Shown: positions 27,181-35,676 of the stretch, piece after piece
How positions within the stretch are numbered: the stretch's first letter is position 1
Layout: each line of letters opens with the position of its first letter
From: Candidatus Blastococcus massiliensis AP3
Lineage (GTDB): Bacteria; Actinomycetota; Actinomycetes; Mycobacteriales; Geodermatophilaceae
DNA length: 64,000 bases
Direction: 5' to 3'
NCBI RefSeq assembly: GCF_000582785.1
Contig: NZ_HG931174.1
Coordinates: 331,908 to 395,907, forward strand
Position numbers and translations under genes: made by a program
The notes under the pieces: model-generated
The model's database searches: none
Told to the model about the DNA's origin: nothing
The model's input: the letters and a program-made list of their open reading frames with translations, nothing else

Positions 27181-27331
27181 CGGCGAGAACTCCGCGGAGG
27201 CGTCGGAGCGGGACCGGTCGTGCGGACCACCCGTGGGCGACCAGGAGCGGACACGGCCACCGGTCAGGTACCGGAGGCGGAACGAGACGGGGGACGGCGA
27301 CGATGAAGGTCGCGATCGGAGAGGGCGGACG

Positions 27332-28366
27332 ATGAAGATCATCATCGTCACGTCCATGGTGCCGTTCGTGGAGGGCGGCGCGGAGTCCCTGGCGACGTGG
27401 CTCAGCGACGCGCTCGAGCGACGTGGGCACGAGGTGGACCTCTTCCCCATCCCGGTGCAGGGGCAGACCGACCTGCTGCCCGGTCAGATGGTGGGCCTGC
27501 GGTCGATGGACTTCACCGGCATGGGCGACCGCCTGATCGCGATCAGGACGCCGAGCTACCTCGTCCGCCACCACCACAAGATCCTCTGGTTCATCCACCA
27601 CCACCGGCCGTCCTACGACCTGTGGGACGAGTACCGCGACGTCCCGAACGACCCCGACGGCTGGGAGTTCCGGCGCATGATGTTCGCCTCGGACGAGGTG
27701 GCGCTGGCCGAGGCCAAGCAGATCTTCACGAACTCCGCGCGGGTCCGGGACCGGCTCCGGCACTACAACGGCGTCGACGCCGAGGTGCTGTACCCGCCGC
27801 TGCCCGAGGGCCTCGACGTGACCCCCGGCCCCTACGGTGACTACCTGTTCTCGATCTCGCGGATCCAGCAGCACAAGCAGCAGCTGCTGACCGTCGAGGC
27901 CATGGCGCACACCGAGACCCCCGTGCGGCTCGTCCTCGCCGGCCGCGGCGCCAACGACGGCTACGCCGAGCAGATCGAGCGCCGCGTGCGGGAGCTCGGC
28001 CTGACCGACCGGGTCACCTTCCACCACGAGCGCGTCCCGGACGAGAAGAAGTGGTCGCTGATGAGTGGCGCCCTCGCGTCGGTGTACCTGCCGCGCGAGG
28101 AGGACAGCTACGGCTACGTGGGGCTGGAGAGCGCCCTCGCCCGGCGGCCGCTGGTCACCGCCACCGACAGCGGCGGGGTCCTGGAACTGGTGCGCGACGG
28201 GGTCAACGGCCTGGTCACCGCGCCGCAGCCCGAGGCGCTGGCCCAGGCGTTCGACCGCCTGTACCGGGACCGCGAGCTGGCGGCCCGGCTCGGCGCCGGC
28301 CACGACCAGCGCCTCCGCGAGATGAACATCGACTGGGACCACGTGGTGGAGAGGCTGGTGTCGTGA
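27332..28366 (+). CDS. GT4 glycosyltransferase, first of a coupled trio
   Basis: 344 residues, GT-B. Begins MKIIIVTSMVPFVEGGAESLATWLSDALERRGHEVDLF, the GGAE acceptor loop. FTNSARVRDRLRHYNG and LFSISRIQQHKQQLLTVEAMAH belong to the linker and donor domain. The C-terminal motif is YLPREEDSYGYVGLESALARRPLVTATDSGGVLELV, so the first Glu of EX7E is retained. GAGAGGGC lies 9 nt before the ATG. A 151-nt gap separates it from the DUF4214 gene. It shares obvious likeness with the next gene at 28363 (SYGY, TDSGGVL), so these are tandem paralogues. The stop overlaps the next start (GTGA). Sugar donor unknown. Confidence 0.87.
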   Translation: MKIIIVTSMVPFVEGGAESLATWLSDALERRGHEVDLFPIPVQGQTDLLPGQMVGLRSMDFTGMGDRLIAIRTPSYLVRHHHKILWFIHHHRPSYDLWDEYRDVPNDPDGWEFRRMMFASDEVALAEAKQIFTNSARVRDRLRHYNGVDAEVLYPPLPEGLDVTPGPYGDYLFSISRIQQHKQQLLTVEAMAHTETPVRLVLAGRGANDGYAEQIERRVRELGLTDRVTFHHERVPDEKKWSLMSGALASVYLPREEDSYGYVGLESALARRPLVTATDSGGVLELVRDGVNGLVTAPQPEALAQAFDRLYRDRELAARLGAGHDQRLREMNIDWDHVVERLVS

Positions 28367-29400
28367 AGGTCCTGGTCCTGAACAACGGGATCCCCTTCCT
28401 CAAGGGCGGCGCGGAGCACCTCGCCGACTCCCTGGCGCACGAGCTCGAGGTCCGCGGGCACCAGGCCCAGGTCGTGCGGCTCCCCCTGCGCTGGCACTCC
28501 CCCGACGCCATCGCCGACAGCATGGCCGCGGCCGCCGCCATCCGGCTGGAGGACGTGGACCGGGTGATCGCCCTGAAGTTCCCGGCCTACCTGGTCCCGC
28601 ACGAGAACCGGGTGGTCTGGCTGCTGCACCAGTTCCGGCAGGTCTACGACCTCTGGGCGACCCCGCACCAGTACCTGCCGGACGACGAGTCGACCGAGGA
28701 GCTCCGGCGCGCCATCCAGGCCTCGGACACCCGCGCGCTCCGCTCGGTGAAGGGGCTCTACTGCAACAGCTCGGTGACCGCCGACCGGCTCGAGCGGTTC
28801 AACGGCCTGCGGGCCGAGGTGCTGCTCCCGCCGCACGGCGACGCGGGCATGTTCCACGACGCCGGCGACGAGGGCTACATCCTGGCGATCGGCCGGATCA
28901 CCGCCAGCAAGCGCCAGCACCTGCTCGTGGAGGCCATGGCGCACGCCGGTCCGGACGTCCGGCTGGTCGTCGCCGGTCAGCCGGAGACCGACCTGGACCG
29001 CCGGGCCATCGAGCGCTACGTCGCCGAGCACGGCCTGGAGGACCGGGTCCGGCTGCGCCTCGAGTTCATCAGCGACGAGGAGAAGGTCGCGCTGCTGTCC
29101 CGGGCACGCGGCGTGGCCTACCTCCCGCACGACGAGGACTCCTACGGCTACGTGACCGTGGAGGCGATGCTGTCGCGCAAGCCGGTCCTGACGACCACCG
29201 ACTCGGGCGGGGTCCTCCAGCTGGTGCACGACCAGCACACCGGCCTGGTCGCCGAGCCCGACGCCCCGTCGCTCGGTGCGGCGATGACCACGCTGAGCAC
29301 GAGACCGCGGCTCGCCGCGGAGATGGGCGCCGCCGGCCACGCCATGGTCGAGGCACTGGACCTGAGCTGGGACACGGTCGTGGAGACGTTGCTGTCGTGA
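28363..29400 (+). CDS. GT4 glycosyltransferase, second of a coupled trio
   Basis: 345 residues, GTG start overlapping the previous stop. VLVLNNGIPFLKGGAEHLADSLAHELEVRGH opens the acceptor domain; VVWLLHQFRQVYDLW and LYCNSSVTADRLERFNGL follow. The donor domain has YILAIGRITASKRQHLLVEAMAH and YLPHDEDSYGYVTVEAMLSRKPVLTTTDSGGVLQLV with two Glu in EX7E spacing. It is a tandem duplicate of the gene at 27332, with somewhat different loops, so the two may add successive sugars of the same repeat. Coupled to 29397 by GTGA. Confidence 0.87.
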   Translation: MKVLVLNNGIPFLKGGAEHLADSLAHELEVRGHQAQVVRLPLRWHSPDAIADSMAAAAAIRLEDVDRVIALKFPAYLVPHENRVVWLLHQFRQVYDLWATPHQYLPDDESTEELRRAIQASDTRALRSVKGLYCNSSVTADRLERFNGLRAEVLLPPHGDAGMFHDAGDEGYILAIGRITASKRQHLLVEAMAHAGPDVRLVVAGQPETDLDRRAIERYVAEHGLEDRVRLRLEFISDEEKVALLSRARGVAYLPHDEDSYGYVTVEAMLSRKPVLTTTDSGGVLQLVHDQHTGLVAEPDAPSLGAAMTTLSTRPRLAAEMGAAGHAMVEALDLSWDTVVETLLS

Positions 29401-30743
29401 GGATCGCCTGGTGCACCCCTTTCTCCCCGCGGAGCGCGATCGGCGCCGTGGGAGCACTCGCCGTGGACGCCCTGCGCCGGACCGGTGACGTCGACGTCGA
29501 CATCTGGTACCCGGTCGACGCGGGCGGCCGGACGTGGCCCGACCCCGGCCGCGAGATCGACGAGACCACCGTGGAGCGGCTCGCCGAGTACGACGCCGTC
29601 GTCTACAACATCGGTGACCAGCCGGTCTACCACGGCCCGATCATGGACCTCGCCCACGCGGTGCCGGGCGTCGTCATCCTGCACGACCTCTCGATCGTGC
29701 ACCTGGTCTACAACCGGCTCCGCGAGGTCGGCGACGACCACTTCGCCCGGACCATGCAGCGCTGGTACGGACCCGAGGGCGAGCAGGCCGCGCGCGAGGG
29801 GCTGGCCCGCCCGGAGGACTGGCTGTGGCGGCCCGAGACCGTGCAGACGTACCCGATGACCGAGATCGCGCTGGAGCACGCCACCGGGGTGGTCACGCAC
29901 TCCGCGTACGCCGCCGAGGCCCTGCGCGACCGCTACGTCGGCGACGTCACCGTGGTGCCCCTGCCGGTGTCCGTCGAGGACGCCGACGCCGGCTCCCTCG
30001 ACTCCCTCGGTCTGCCCGACGACCGGCTCGTGGTCCTCCAGGCGGGGGTGCTCAACCCCAACAAGCACGTGCACACCGTCGTCGAGGCGATCGCCGAGGC
30101 CGGCCTGGGCGACCGGGTGCACCTGGTGGTGTGCGGTCACGCCCAGCCGCAGGACCTGGAGCGGCTGCGCCGGCACATCGACGACCTGGGCCTCACCCGG
30201 AGCTCCACGGTCCTGGGCGAGGTGAGCGACCAGACGCTGAACGCCCTGCGCACCCGAGCCGACATCGCGACGATCCTGCGCCACCCCTGCGGCGAGGCCG
30301 CCTCCGCCGTCCTGGCCGAGAGCCTGGCCTTCGGCCTGCCGGTCGTGAGCGTGGACGACGGCTGCTACCGGGAGGCGCCGGCCGACGCGGTGAGCCGGGT
30401 GCCCACGCCGCCGTCGGCGTCGCGGGTCGCCGCGGCGCTGCGCCGCTGGGTGGATGCCCCGGAGGCACGCGAGCGGGCGTCGGCGGTCGCCCGCGAGTTC
30501 GCCCGGGAGCAGCACTCCCCCGAGGCCTACGCCCGGGGCATCCTCGACGCACTGGCCACGGCCGGGGCCGCCCGGCGCCGGACCGCGCTGGCCGAGGACC
30601 TGGCCCGGATCGCGGCGCGGAGCGGCTACGGGCCGGAGTCGTCCCTGGTCACCCGGCTGGCCGCCCGGGCGCACGAGCTCTTCGGCGCGGCACCGCGCCG
30701 CCTCCCGCCGACGTTCCCGCCCGGCGGCGACTCGGCGCTGTGA
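29397..30743 (+). CDS. GT4 glycosyltransferase, third of a coupled trio
   Basis: 448 residues. RIAWCTPFSPRSAIGAVGALAVDALRRTG is the N-terminal loop; VVILHDLSIVHLVYNRLREVGDDHFARTM and GVVTHSAYAAEALRDRYVGD follow. Donor domain: LVVLQAGVLNPNKHVHTVVEAIAEAGL and ADIATILRHPCGEAASAVLAESLAFGLPVVSVDDG. It is about 100 residues longer than its two neighbours because of a central insertion and a C-terminal helical tail. Overlaps 28363 by 4 nt and ends the operon. A 12-bp stem hairpin lies 121 nt downstream. Specificity unknown. Confidence 0.85.
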   Translation: MRIAWCTPFSPRSAIGAVGALAVDALRRTGDVDVDIWYPVDAGGRTWPDPGREIDETTVERLAEYDAVVYNIGDQPVYHGPIMDLAHAVPGVVILHDLSIVHLVYNRLREVGDDHFARTMQRWYGPEGEQAAREGLARPEDWLWRPETVQTYPMTEIALEHATGVVTHSAYAAEALRDRYVGDVTVVPLPVSVEDADAGSLDSLGLPDDRLVVLQAGVLNPNKHVHTVVEAIAEAGLGDRVHLVVCGHAQPQDLERLRRHIDDLGLTRSSTVLGEVSDQTLNALRTRADIATILRHPCGEAASAVLAESLAFGLPVVSVDDGCYREAPADAVSRVPTPPSASRVAAALRRWVDAPEARERASAVAREFAREQHSPEAYARGILDALATAGAARRRTALAEDLARIAARSGYGPESSLVTRLAARAHELFGAAPRRLPPTFPPGGDSAL

Positions 30744-30863
30744 GGCTCCGGTTCTAGGACTGGTTCACGACACCCCGCAGGGCCAGTACATGTTCTTCAG
30801 CAGCCACACCGAAGTCAGAATCCCGATTCCGCCAGGCAAGGACCCGGAGTGCCCACGCTGTAC

Positions 30864-30895
30864 CTGCGCAGCCGCCCCTCGCCGCGGCTGCGCAG
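30864..30895 (+). terminator. 12-bp stem hairpin downstream of the GT4 trio
   Basis: CTGCGCAGCCGC (30864-30875) and GCGGCTGCGCAG (30884-30895) are perfectly complementary around an 8-nt loop. No U-run follows. It lies between the GT4 operon and the methyltransferase ATG at 30921 and marks the left edge of the block of different composition. It may terminate the operon or form part of the methyltransferase leader. Confidence 0.5.
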
Positions 30896-30920
30896 CCACC
30901 TCGGAAGGAACTCTCGAAGC

Positions 30921-31580
30921 ATGGACGCTCGTACCCCAGAACACCGCAACTACTGGGACTCCTTCTACGCCGGCAAGCGCAGCGGCGCCGTACCTGCAGA
31001 ACCGTCAGCGTTCGCGAGGTGGACCCAAAGGCGGCTTTCCCCGTCGCAGCCCATCGTGGAGTTCGGCTTCGGAAACGGCCGGGATTCGCTGTGGTTCGCC
31101 CGCGAGGGCCACCCGGTCACGGGATATGACTTCGCCTCATCAGCGGTAAGCCAGGGCCAGGACCGCGCGGTCAGGGAAGGACTGCCCGCAAGGTTCTTCG
31201 AGCTGGACCTGTACGACTCGGCAGCGACCGCGATGGTGGCGGAACGCACCGCGGGATTAGGCTCACCCGCGCTCTTTGGCCGCTTCCTGATCCACTCGCT
31301 CGAAGAGGCTGGCCGGCAGAACCTCTTCGACATCGCCGCCACAGCTCTGGGCGCGTCCGGAGGAGACCTCTACCTGGAATTCCGCACCGGCAAGGATCAA
31401 GGGCGCAAGCACCTGTTTGGTGACGATCACTTCAGGGTGTACCTCGACCCCACCATCGTCGAGAACGAGTTGGTGGACCGGGGGGCGCACATCTTGCACA
31501 CAGAAGCCGGACATGGCCTGTCTGTCTACAAGACGGAGGATCCGCATGTCGCCCGAATCGTCGCAGCCTGGACGACCTAG
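30921..31580 (+). CDS. Class I SAM-dependent methyltransferase
   Basis: 219 residues. RNYWDSFYAGKRSGAVPAEPSAFARW is the N-terminal region seen in small sugar-cluster methyltransferases. SAM loop: PIVEFGFGNGRDSLWFAREGHPVTGYDFASSAV, with motif I EFGFGNG and acidic D after the second strand. Later strands include LYLEFRTGKDQG. The GGAAGGA before the ATG gives the start; a longer frame begins at 30849. Base use is more A/T-rich than the flanks and it contains a TTA codon near 31257, which suits recent transfer. Could methylate a glycan residue, possibly as a chain terminator; target unknown. Confidence 0.78.
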   Translation: MDARTPEHRNYWDSFYAGKRSGAVPAEPSAFARWTQRRLSPSQPIVEFGFGNGRDSLWFAREGHPVTGYDFASSAVSQGQDRAVREGLPARFFELDLYDSAATAMVAERTAGLGSPALFGRFLIHSLEEAGRQNLFDIAATALGASGGDLYLEFRTGKDQGRKHLFGDDHFRVYLDPTIVENELVDRGAHILHTEAGHGLSVYKTEDPHVARIVAAWTT

Positions 31581-31649
31581 GGCGTGTCGCCCAATCCTGA
31601 GCGCCTGTGGACGTGATCGTGCGGCACGTCGTGGCGAGCGGTGCCGCCC

Positions 31650-32050
31650 CTGCCCCGTGGAGCGGATGAACGGCACGCGCTCGGTGTCCGGCCAGAGGTT
31701 GAGATTCTCTGGATACCCCAGCACCACCACGTTGTCGAAGATCGCGTCGAGGGTGTCGCGCTGAGCCGTGATTCGGGAAGAGCAAGCCGACCTCGTAGGC
31801 CCGGATGTGAGCCAGTCGCCATCACGGCGACGGCCGGCGCGTGCTCGATCCGGTCAACGAAGCGCGCGAACGGGTAGACGGTGCCGCTGCCACATCGACC
31901 AGCACTCCGCCGTCGGCCGGCAGCACGCCTTGCATGAAGCTGAGGTCCTGCCGCAGGGGCGCGACGCTCCCGGACCTGCGACCAACTCGTCGATAACCCG
32001 AGCGCGTCCTCAGCCAGCAGGTGCGCTGCCATGCGGCGATAGCTGGCCCG
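31650..32050 (-). pseudogene. Frameshifted remnant of a protein-coding gene
   Basis: No single frame spans this region, but sensible protein-like stretches appear on the minus strand in order, in changing frames: YRRMAAHLLAEDALG, then VAPLRQDLSFMQGVLP and GGVLVDV, then GTVYPFARFVDRIEHAPAV, then HIRAYEVGLLFPNHGSA, then LDAIFDNVVVLGYPENLNLW and PDTERVPFIRSTGQ. Joining them needs several frameshifts, so this looks like a decayed gene of at least 120 residues. The family was not recognised. Any intact start or end is lost. It lies in the less GC-rich block between the methyltransferase and the HAD phosphatase. Confidence 0.6.
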
Positions 32051-32056
32051 GCTGGT

Positions 32057-32656
32057 TCACCACCACCGCCGTAGGAAACGACACAACATGCTCTCGTTCT
32101 TGAATGCATACCCGGCGACCTCCATCAGGGAGTCCGCCGCTGGATGGACGCCGCACCAGGCGATCCCGACCTCCGCGGCCCGGACCATGGCGGCGTCGTT
32201 GGCTCCGTCGCCGAGTGCGATGCGGAACCGTCCCTGGTGCCGGCGGATGGCCTCGGCCTTGTTGAGGATCGACCCTACGCCGATCCCACCCCCCTCCAGC
32301 ACGGTGGCGCGGGAGGTCATCCCTTGCAGCCCGTGCCGGTCGAGGAAGGGCTGCACCCAGATGTCGAGGTTCCCCGTGACGACGGTGACCCGCTCCGGGT
32401 GCTCCATGAGCAGCGCCATGAGCTCCTCGAACACCGGCGCACCCAGGATGGCTTCGTGCACGACCTCGACGGGCACCTGAGACAGCATCGCGACCCGCGA
32501 CCGGAAGCTCTCCGCGAACGGGATGCGACCGGCCAGGGTGTCGTCGGTCAGCCGGGTGATCTCCTCTTCGATGCCGGCCGACCGCGCGATGGTCGGCAGC
32601 AGCTCGGTGCGGGTGAGCGTGCCGTCGAGGTCCACGAGCACCACCGGATCGGCCAC
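32057..32656 (-). CDS. HAD-superfamily phosphatase, SerB-like
   Basis: 199 residues. HAD motifs: nucleophile loop VLVDLDGTLTRTELLP near residue 8; VTVVTGNLDIW (Thr of motif II) near residue 92; LNKAEAIRRH with the Lys of motif III; and LGDGANDAAMVRAAEVGIAW with the acidic pair of motif IV. The layout resembles phosphoserine phosphatase SerB, but linker lengths differ and the substrate is unknown. In a sugar locus it may dephosphorylate a sugar phosphate or phosphoglycerate intermediate. The ATG leads directly from the gene at 32660 with a 3-nt gap, so it is the third gene of a minus-strand operon. Confidence 0.8.
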   Translation of the reverse strand: MADPVVLVDLDGTLTRTELLPTIARSAGIEEEITRLTDDTLAGRIPFAESFRSRVAMLSQVPVEVVHEAILGAPVFEELMALLMEHPERVTVVTGNLDIWVQPFLDRHGLQGMTSRATVLEGGGIGVGSILNKAEAIRRHQGRFRIALGDGANDAAMVRAAEVGIAWCGVHPAADSLMEVAGYAFKNESMLCRFLRRWW

Positions 32657-32659
32657 GGG

Positions 32660-33604
32660 TCATCCATTCCGTCGCGCCCCCAGCCGGTCGTGCACCGCCG
32701 TAAGGAAGAGATCGGTGTCGAACGAGCCCTGCCCTGGCCGGACCCGGCCAGCGCGCGAGAGAACGTCCGGAAACTCGTCGTCGCCGCAGACGATGGCGTC
32801 GAACTCCGCGAGTTCACCGCCAAACAGGATGTCCCCGCCCGGCGGCAGCACGCAGATGGGGCGGTGACCAGCCAAAGACGCCTCGGCGATGACAGAGCCG
32901 GATGCAGTCGAGACGACCAGAGGCGCCTCGGCGATCAACGCGGAGGCTGGCATTCGGGGGTCCAGCATGATCGCCCCGGCGTCTCGGAGCGCCGACTCAA
33001 GATCTTCCAACCCCGGCCAAACTGGGAGTTTGACCGCCATGCCGTGGGCCAGGGTGCGTCGGAGCGACTGAACGAGAAACGGTCCCCCTCCCTCACTCAT
33101 CAGCCATTTGAACGCCGAGACGAACAAGATTCCGCGGTCGCGGACCACGTCGGGCACGACGGTCTGCGCCGTCCCTGCCGAGCCGATCCAACCCGCTACG
33201 ACGGTGGGCACGTGCGCGCTCGCCCACCACGTCGAGTCGTCGGTTGCGACGTACAGGTCGAGCAGGGAAAGAAAGGGAATCTCTCCCGGCATCACGGGGT
33301 CGGCGAGGTCGTGCGGCACGTAGACGAGCAGGTCCGCTCCGACCGCTACCTTGAGGCTCTGCGGCGTCGCGTTGAACGTCTCGATGTCGTAGTACTTGTC
33401 GTAGACCCGCCCCGCCAGGCCCAGGTGCTGGGACGTCACGAGCACCAGCGGACCGTCGCCGGGGGGCACCGTCTCCGGCCCGACCGGCTCCACCGCCAGG
33501 TCGACGACCGAAACCGACATTCCGCGCCGCTCCAGCTCGGCGGCGAGCGGGCGAAGCGACAGCTCCGTTGCGGAGCCCACCATGAGAAAGCGCGGTGTGC
33601 TCAT
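32660..33604 (-). CDS. GT-B-like protein of the acquired glycan block, function unassigned
   Basis: 314 residues. RFLMVGSATELSLRPLAAELERRGMSVSVVDLAVEP looks like an N-terminal Rossmann half. The C-terminal half contains EAPLVVSTASGSVIAEASLAGHRPICVLPPGGD, similar to the nucleotide-binding end of GT-B transferases and CDP-glycerol-type glycerophosphotransferases. DLLVYVPHDLADPVMPG lies in the middle. No decisive catalytic signature was found. Its start overlaps the next gene upstream (33601) by 4 nt (ATGA), and the HAD phosphatase follows after 3 nt, so three proteins are co-produced. It may transfer a phospho-group-bearing residue, with the phosphatase removing a phosphate; this is inference. 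Confidence 0.6.
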   Translation of the reverse strand: MSTPRFLMVGSATELSLRPLAAELERRGMSVSVVDLAVEPVGPETVPPGDGPLVLVTSQHLGLAGRVYDKYYDIETFNATPQSLKVAVGADLLVYVPHDLADPVMPGEIPFLSLLDLYVATDDSTWWASAHVPTVVAGWIGSAGTAQTVVPDVVRDRGILFVSAFKWLMSEGGGPFLVQSLRRTLAHGMAVKLPVWPGLEDLESALRDAGAIMLDPRMPASALIAEAPLVVSTASGSVIAEASLAGHRPICVLPPGGDILFGGELAEFDAIVCGDDEFPDVLSRAGRVRPGQGSFDTDLFLTAVHDRLGARRNG

Positions 33605-34488
33605 GACTGATCCTCCACCGGCACGCGGCGGGCGACGAGCCAGGCCGCCATCGGTTCTTTGCCCTCAGGAAGGGTTGTTCGGGGGACGGTCAGAATCTCG
33701 CCCGGCACGGGCATGGCGAACGATGTGTCGACCACGACCGGCTCGCCACCGTGGCGCCGCCCGAAGACATGACTCACCTCGATGAACCCAAGTCGATGCA
33801 GGCGACGCCGCGCGCCGAGCACGGCCAGCTGCCGCTCGTCGTGCGACTCGCCGAAGTGAAAGGGCACGGGATGCAGCAGTCGCAGCAGCGTGCCATCGAT
33901 GATGTCGCGGCGCACTCTTGCGAGCGCGCTGACGTATAGCTCGTCCGTCAGCACCAGCGTCCCATGCGAGCTCTGCGTCTCTTGGCCGGCCGCGCCCGAC
34001 AGTCCGGCGTAGGCGACGTTCACGACCTCCCGCCCCACGAGCTCCGCAGACAGCTGCTGGGCGTACGGCCCGAGGACAAGGGCAGGCAACTCACCCCAGG
34101 GATCCGCCACCTCATGCCACGGCAGCGTCCGAAGCACCGAAGGCAGAGAGAACGGGTCATCCAGCGGCGCGAGTCCGTCGCTCGCGGCCAGCGTGGCGCC
34201 TACGTCGGCCATCACTCCATCGTCGCCGCGACCGTCGCCAGCGAGAGCGGCGAGAAGGCGGACCCGCTGCTGGTGCTCCCCGGTGTCGGAAACGGCCTTG
34301 ACCAGCACCTCGAGGTCAGACGTGCTCGACCAGTGGGCGAGACCCTCAGGATCCGGTGCCCGGCCCAGCAGTGCCCGATACACGTCATTCACCACCGCAG
34401 GGCCCAGGGGCGGAGATTCGTCCTGGGGCGTGGCGGCCCTAGGCTGGGGCCGACGGAGCTTCGCCGCCAACTTAGCTACCTGGGACAT
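33601..34488 (-). CDS. DUF4214 domain fused to an unknown C-terminal domain
   Basis: 295 residues. A basic N-terminus ([17 protein letters not shown]) precedes one DUF4214 unit, [22 protein letters not shown] at about residues 32-75. A linker of about 60 residues leads to a roughly 170-residue domain I do not recognise: [78 protein letters not shown] and [14 protein letters not shown]. The absence of membrane segments suggests a cytoplasmic protein. It is the first gene of the operon with the GT-B-like protein and the HAD phosphatase. Together with the gene at 26320 it gives two DUF4214 proteins in one glycan locus. Confidence 0.7.
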   Translation of the reverse strand: MSQVAKLAAKLRRPQPRAATPQDESPPLGPAVVNDVYRALLGRAPDPEGLAHWSSTSDLEVLVKAVSDTGEHQQRVRLLAALAGDGRGDDGVMADVGATLAASDGLAPLDDPFSLPSVLRTLPWHEVADPWGELPALVLGPYAQQLSAELVGREVVNVAYAGLSGAAGQETQSSHGTLVLTDELYVSALARVRRDIIDGTLLRLLHPVPFHFGESHDERQLAVLGARRRLHRLGFIEVSHVFGRRHGGEPVVVDTSFAMPVPGEILTVPRTTLPEGKEPMAAWLVARRVPVEDQS

Positions 34489-34525
34489 CGCGCTTCCTCA
34501 TGCTCTCGAGCCGGTCACCCCAGTG

Positions 34526-34582
34526 CGCTCCGGAGCGGTGTGGACAAGCCCCGCCGCTCCGGAGCGGCGTGGACAAGCCCCG
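34526..34582. repeat. 28-bp tandem direct repeat, two copies
   Basis: CGCTCCGGAGCGG[T/C]GTGGACAAGCCCCG occurs at 34526-34553 and 34555-34582 with a single difference and a 29-nt period. Each copy starts with the palindrome CGCTCCGGAGCG. The repeat lies in the 213-nt gap between the DUF4214 fusion gene and the second dehydratase, at the right edge of the block of different composition. It may be a recombination scar, a regulator site or the remains of an element. Confidence 0.65.
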
Positions 34583-34701
34583 GCGATCGTACGGAGCCGG
34601 GCAGGCAGGGACGACCGCATAGGTCTCACCGGCCACTTCCGCCGCCGCCCGTCACTCCAGCCCTCCGGCACCGGACGTTCCCGCGGGGGAACCGGGCCGG
34701 C

Positions 34702-35676
34702 TCACGGTTGGTCGAGGAGGGCCAGGTCGTGGTCGACCATCCGGGCGACGACCTCCTCGAACGGGACCGTCGGCGACCAGCCCAGGACCTCGCGGGCCCG
34801 GGTCGAGTCCCCCACGAGCTCCGGCGCGTCCGAGGGACGCGCGAAGCGGGGGTCGAGGGTCACGTGGCGTTCCCAGTCCTCGATCCCGGCGGCCCGGAAG
34901 GCGACGGCGACGAAGTCGCGGACGCTGTGCGAGACGCCGGTGGCGATCACGTAGTCGCGGGCCACGTCGTCGCGCTGGGCGAGCACCATCGCCGCGACGT
35001 AGTCCGGCGCCCAGCCCCAGTCCCGCCGGGCGTCGAGGTTGCCCATCGCGAGCTCGTCCTGGAGGCCCCGCGCGATCCGCGCCGCCCCGACGGTGATCTT
35101 CCGCGTCACGAAGGCCTCGGGACGACGGGGCGACTCGTGGTTGTAGAGGATGCAGCTGCAGGCGTGCAGCCCACGGGCCCGGTAGACCCCGACCAGGTGG
35201 TGGGCGTAGGCCTTCGCCGCGCCGTAGGGGGTCAGCGGGCGCAGCGGCGTCGTCTCGTCCTGCGGGACGCGCGAGGTGCGGCCGAACATCTCCGCGCTGG
35301 ACGCCTGGACGAAGTGCACCGGCCGCCCGGTCCGCTCCTGCAGGTCGTGGGAGGCCTTGAGCAGGTGCCCCACGGCCACGCCGCTGACCTGCGCGGTGAG
35401 GGCGGGTTCCTGCCAGGACAGCGCGACCGAGCTCAGGCCGCCCAGGTTGTAGACCTCGGTGGGCTCCACCTCGGCCACCACCGACTCCAGGCCGGCACCA
35501 TCGCCGAGGTCGCCGACGTGCCGGTGCACGGCCTGGGGCAGCACGAACGGGCCCTGCTCCTCGTCCGCGGCACGCACCAGCGCGTGCACCTCCGCGCCCT
35601 CGGCCAGGAGCCGCTCGACGAGATAGCTGCCGTCCTGTCCGGAGGCCCCGGTCACGAGGGCGCGGACGGCGCTCAC
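34702..35676 (-). CDS. NAD-dependent dehydratase, second GDP-mannose 4,6-dehydratase-like protein
   Basis: 324 residues, extended [26 protein letters not shown] has the GMD-type [10 protein letters not shown] cofactor loop; [46 protein letters not shown] with catalytic Tyr and Lys; and [23 protein letters not shown] and [11 protein letters not shown]-type [17 protein letters not shown] substrate motifs. It is paralogous to the true gmd just upstream (35673), overlapping it by 4 nt. The two may form mixed oligomers or make different 6-deoxy sugars. A reductase-type RMD role is less likely because the complete GMD signature is retained. Precise product uncertain. Confidence 0.82.
   Translation of the reverse strand: MSAVRALVTGASGQDGSYLVERLLAEGAEVHALVRAADEEQGPFVLPQAVHRHVGDLGDGAGLESVVAEVEPTEVYNLGGLSSVALSWQEPALTAQVSGVAVGHLLKASHDLQERTGRPVHFVQASSAEMFGRTSRVPQDETTPLRPLTPYGAAKAYAHHLVGVYRARGLHACSCILYNHESPRRPEAFVTRKITVGAARIARGLQDELAMGNLDARRDWGWAPDYVAAMVLAQRDDVARDYVIATGVSHSVRDFVAVAFRAAGIEDWERHVTLDPRFARPSDAPELVGDSTRAREVLGWSPTVPFEEVVARMVDHDLALLDQP

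Noticed and set aside
30744-34701. Prophage or transposon to explain the different composition
   Set aside because: No integrase, transposase, terminal inverted repeats or tRNA attachment site was found.
34702-35676. GDP-6-deoxymannose reductase (RMD) or GDP-fucose synthase
   Set aside because: The full GMD signature including NHESPRR and NLDARRDWG motifs is retained, so a second GMD fits better.
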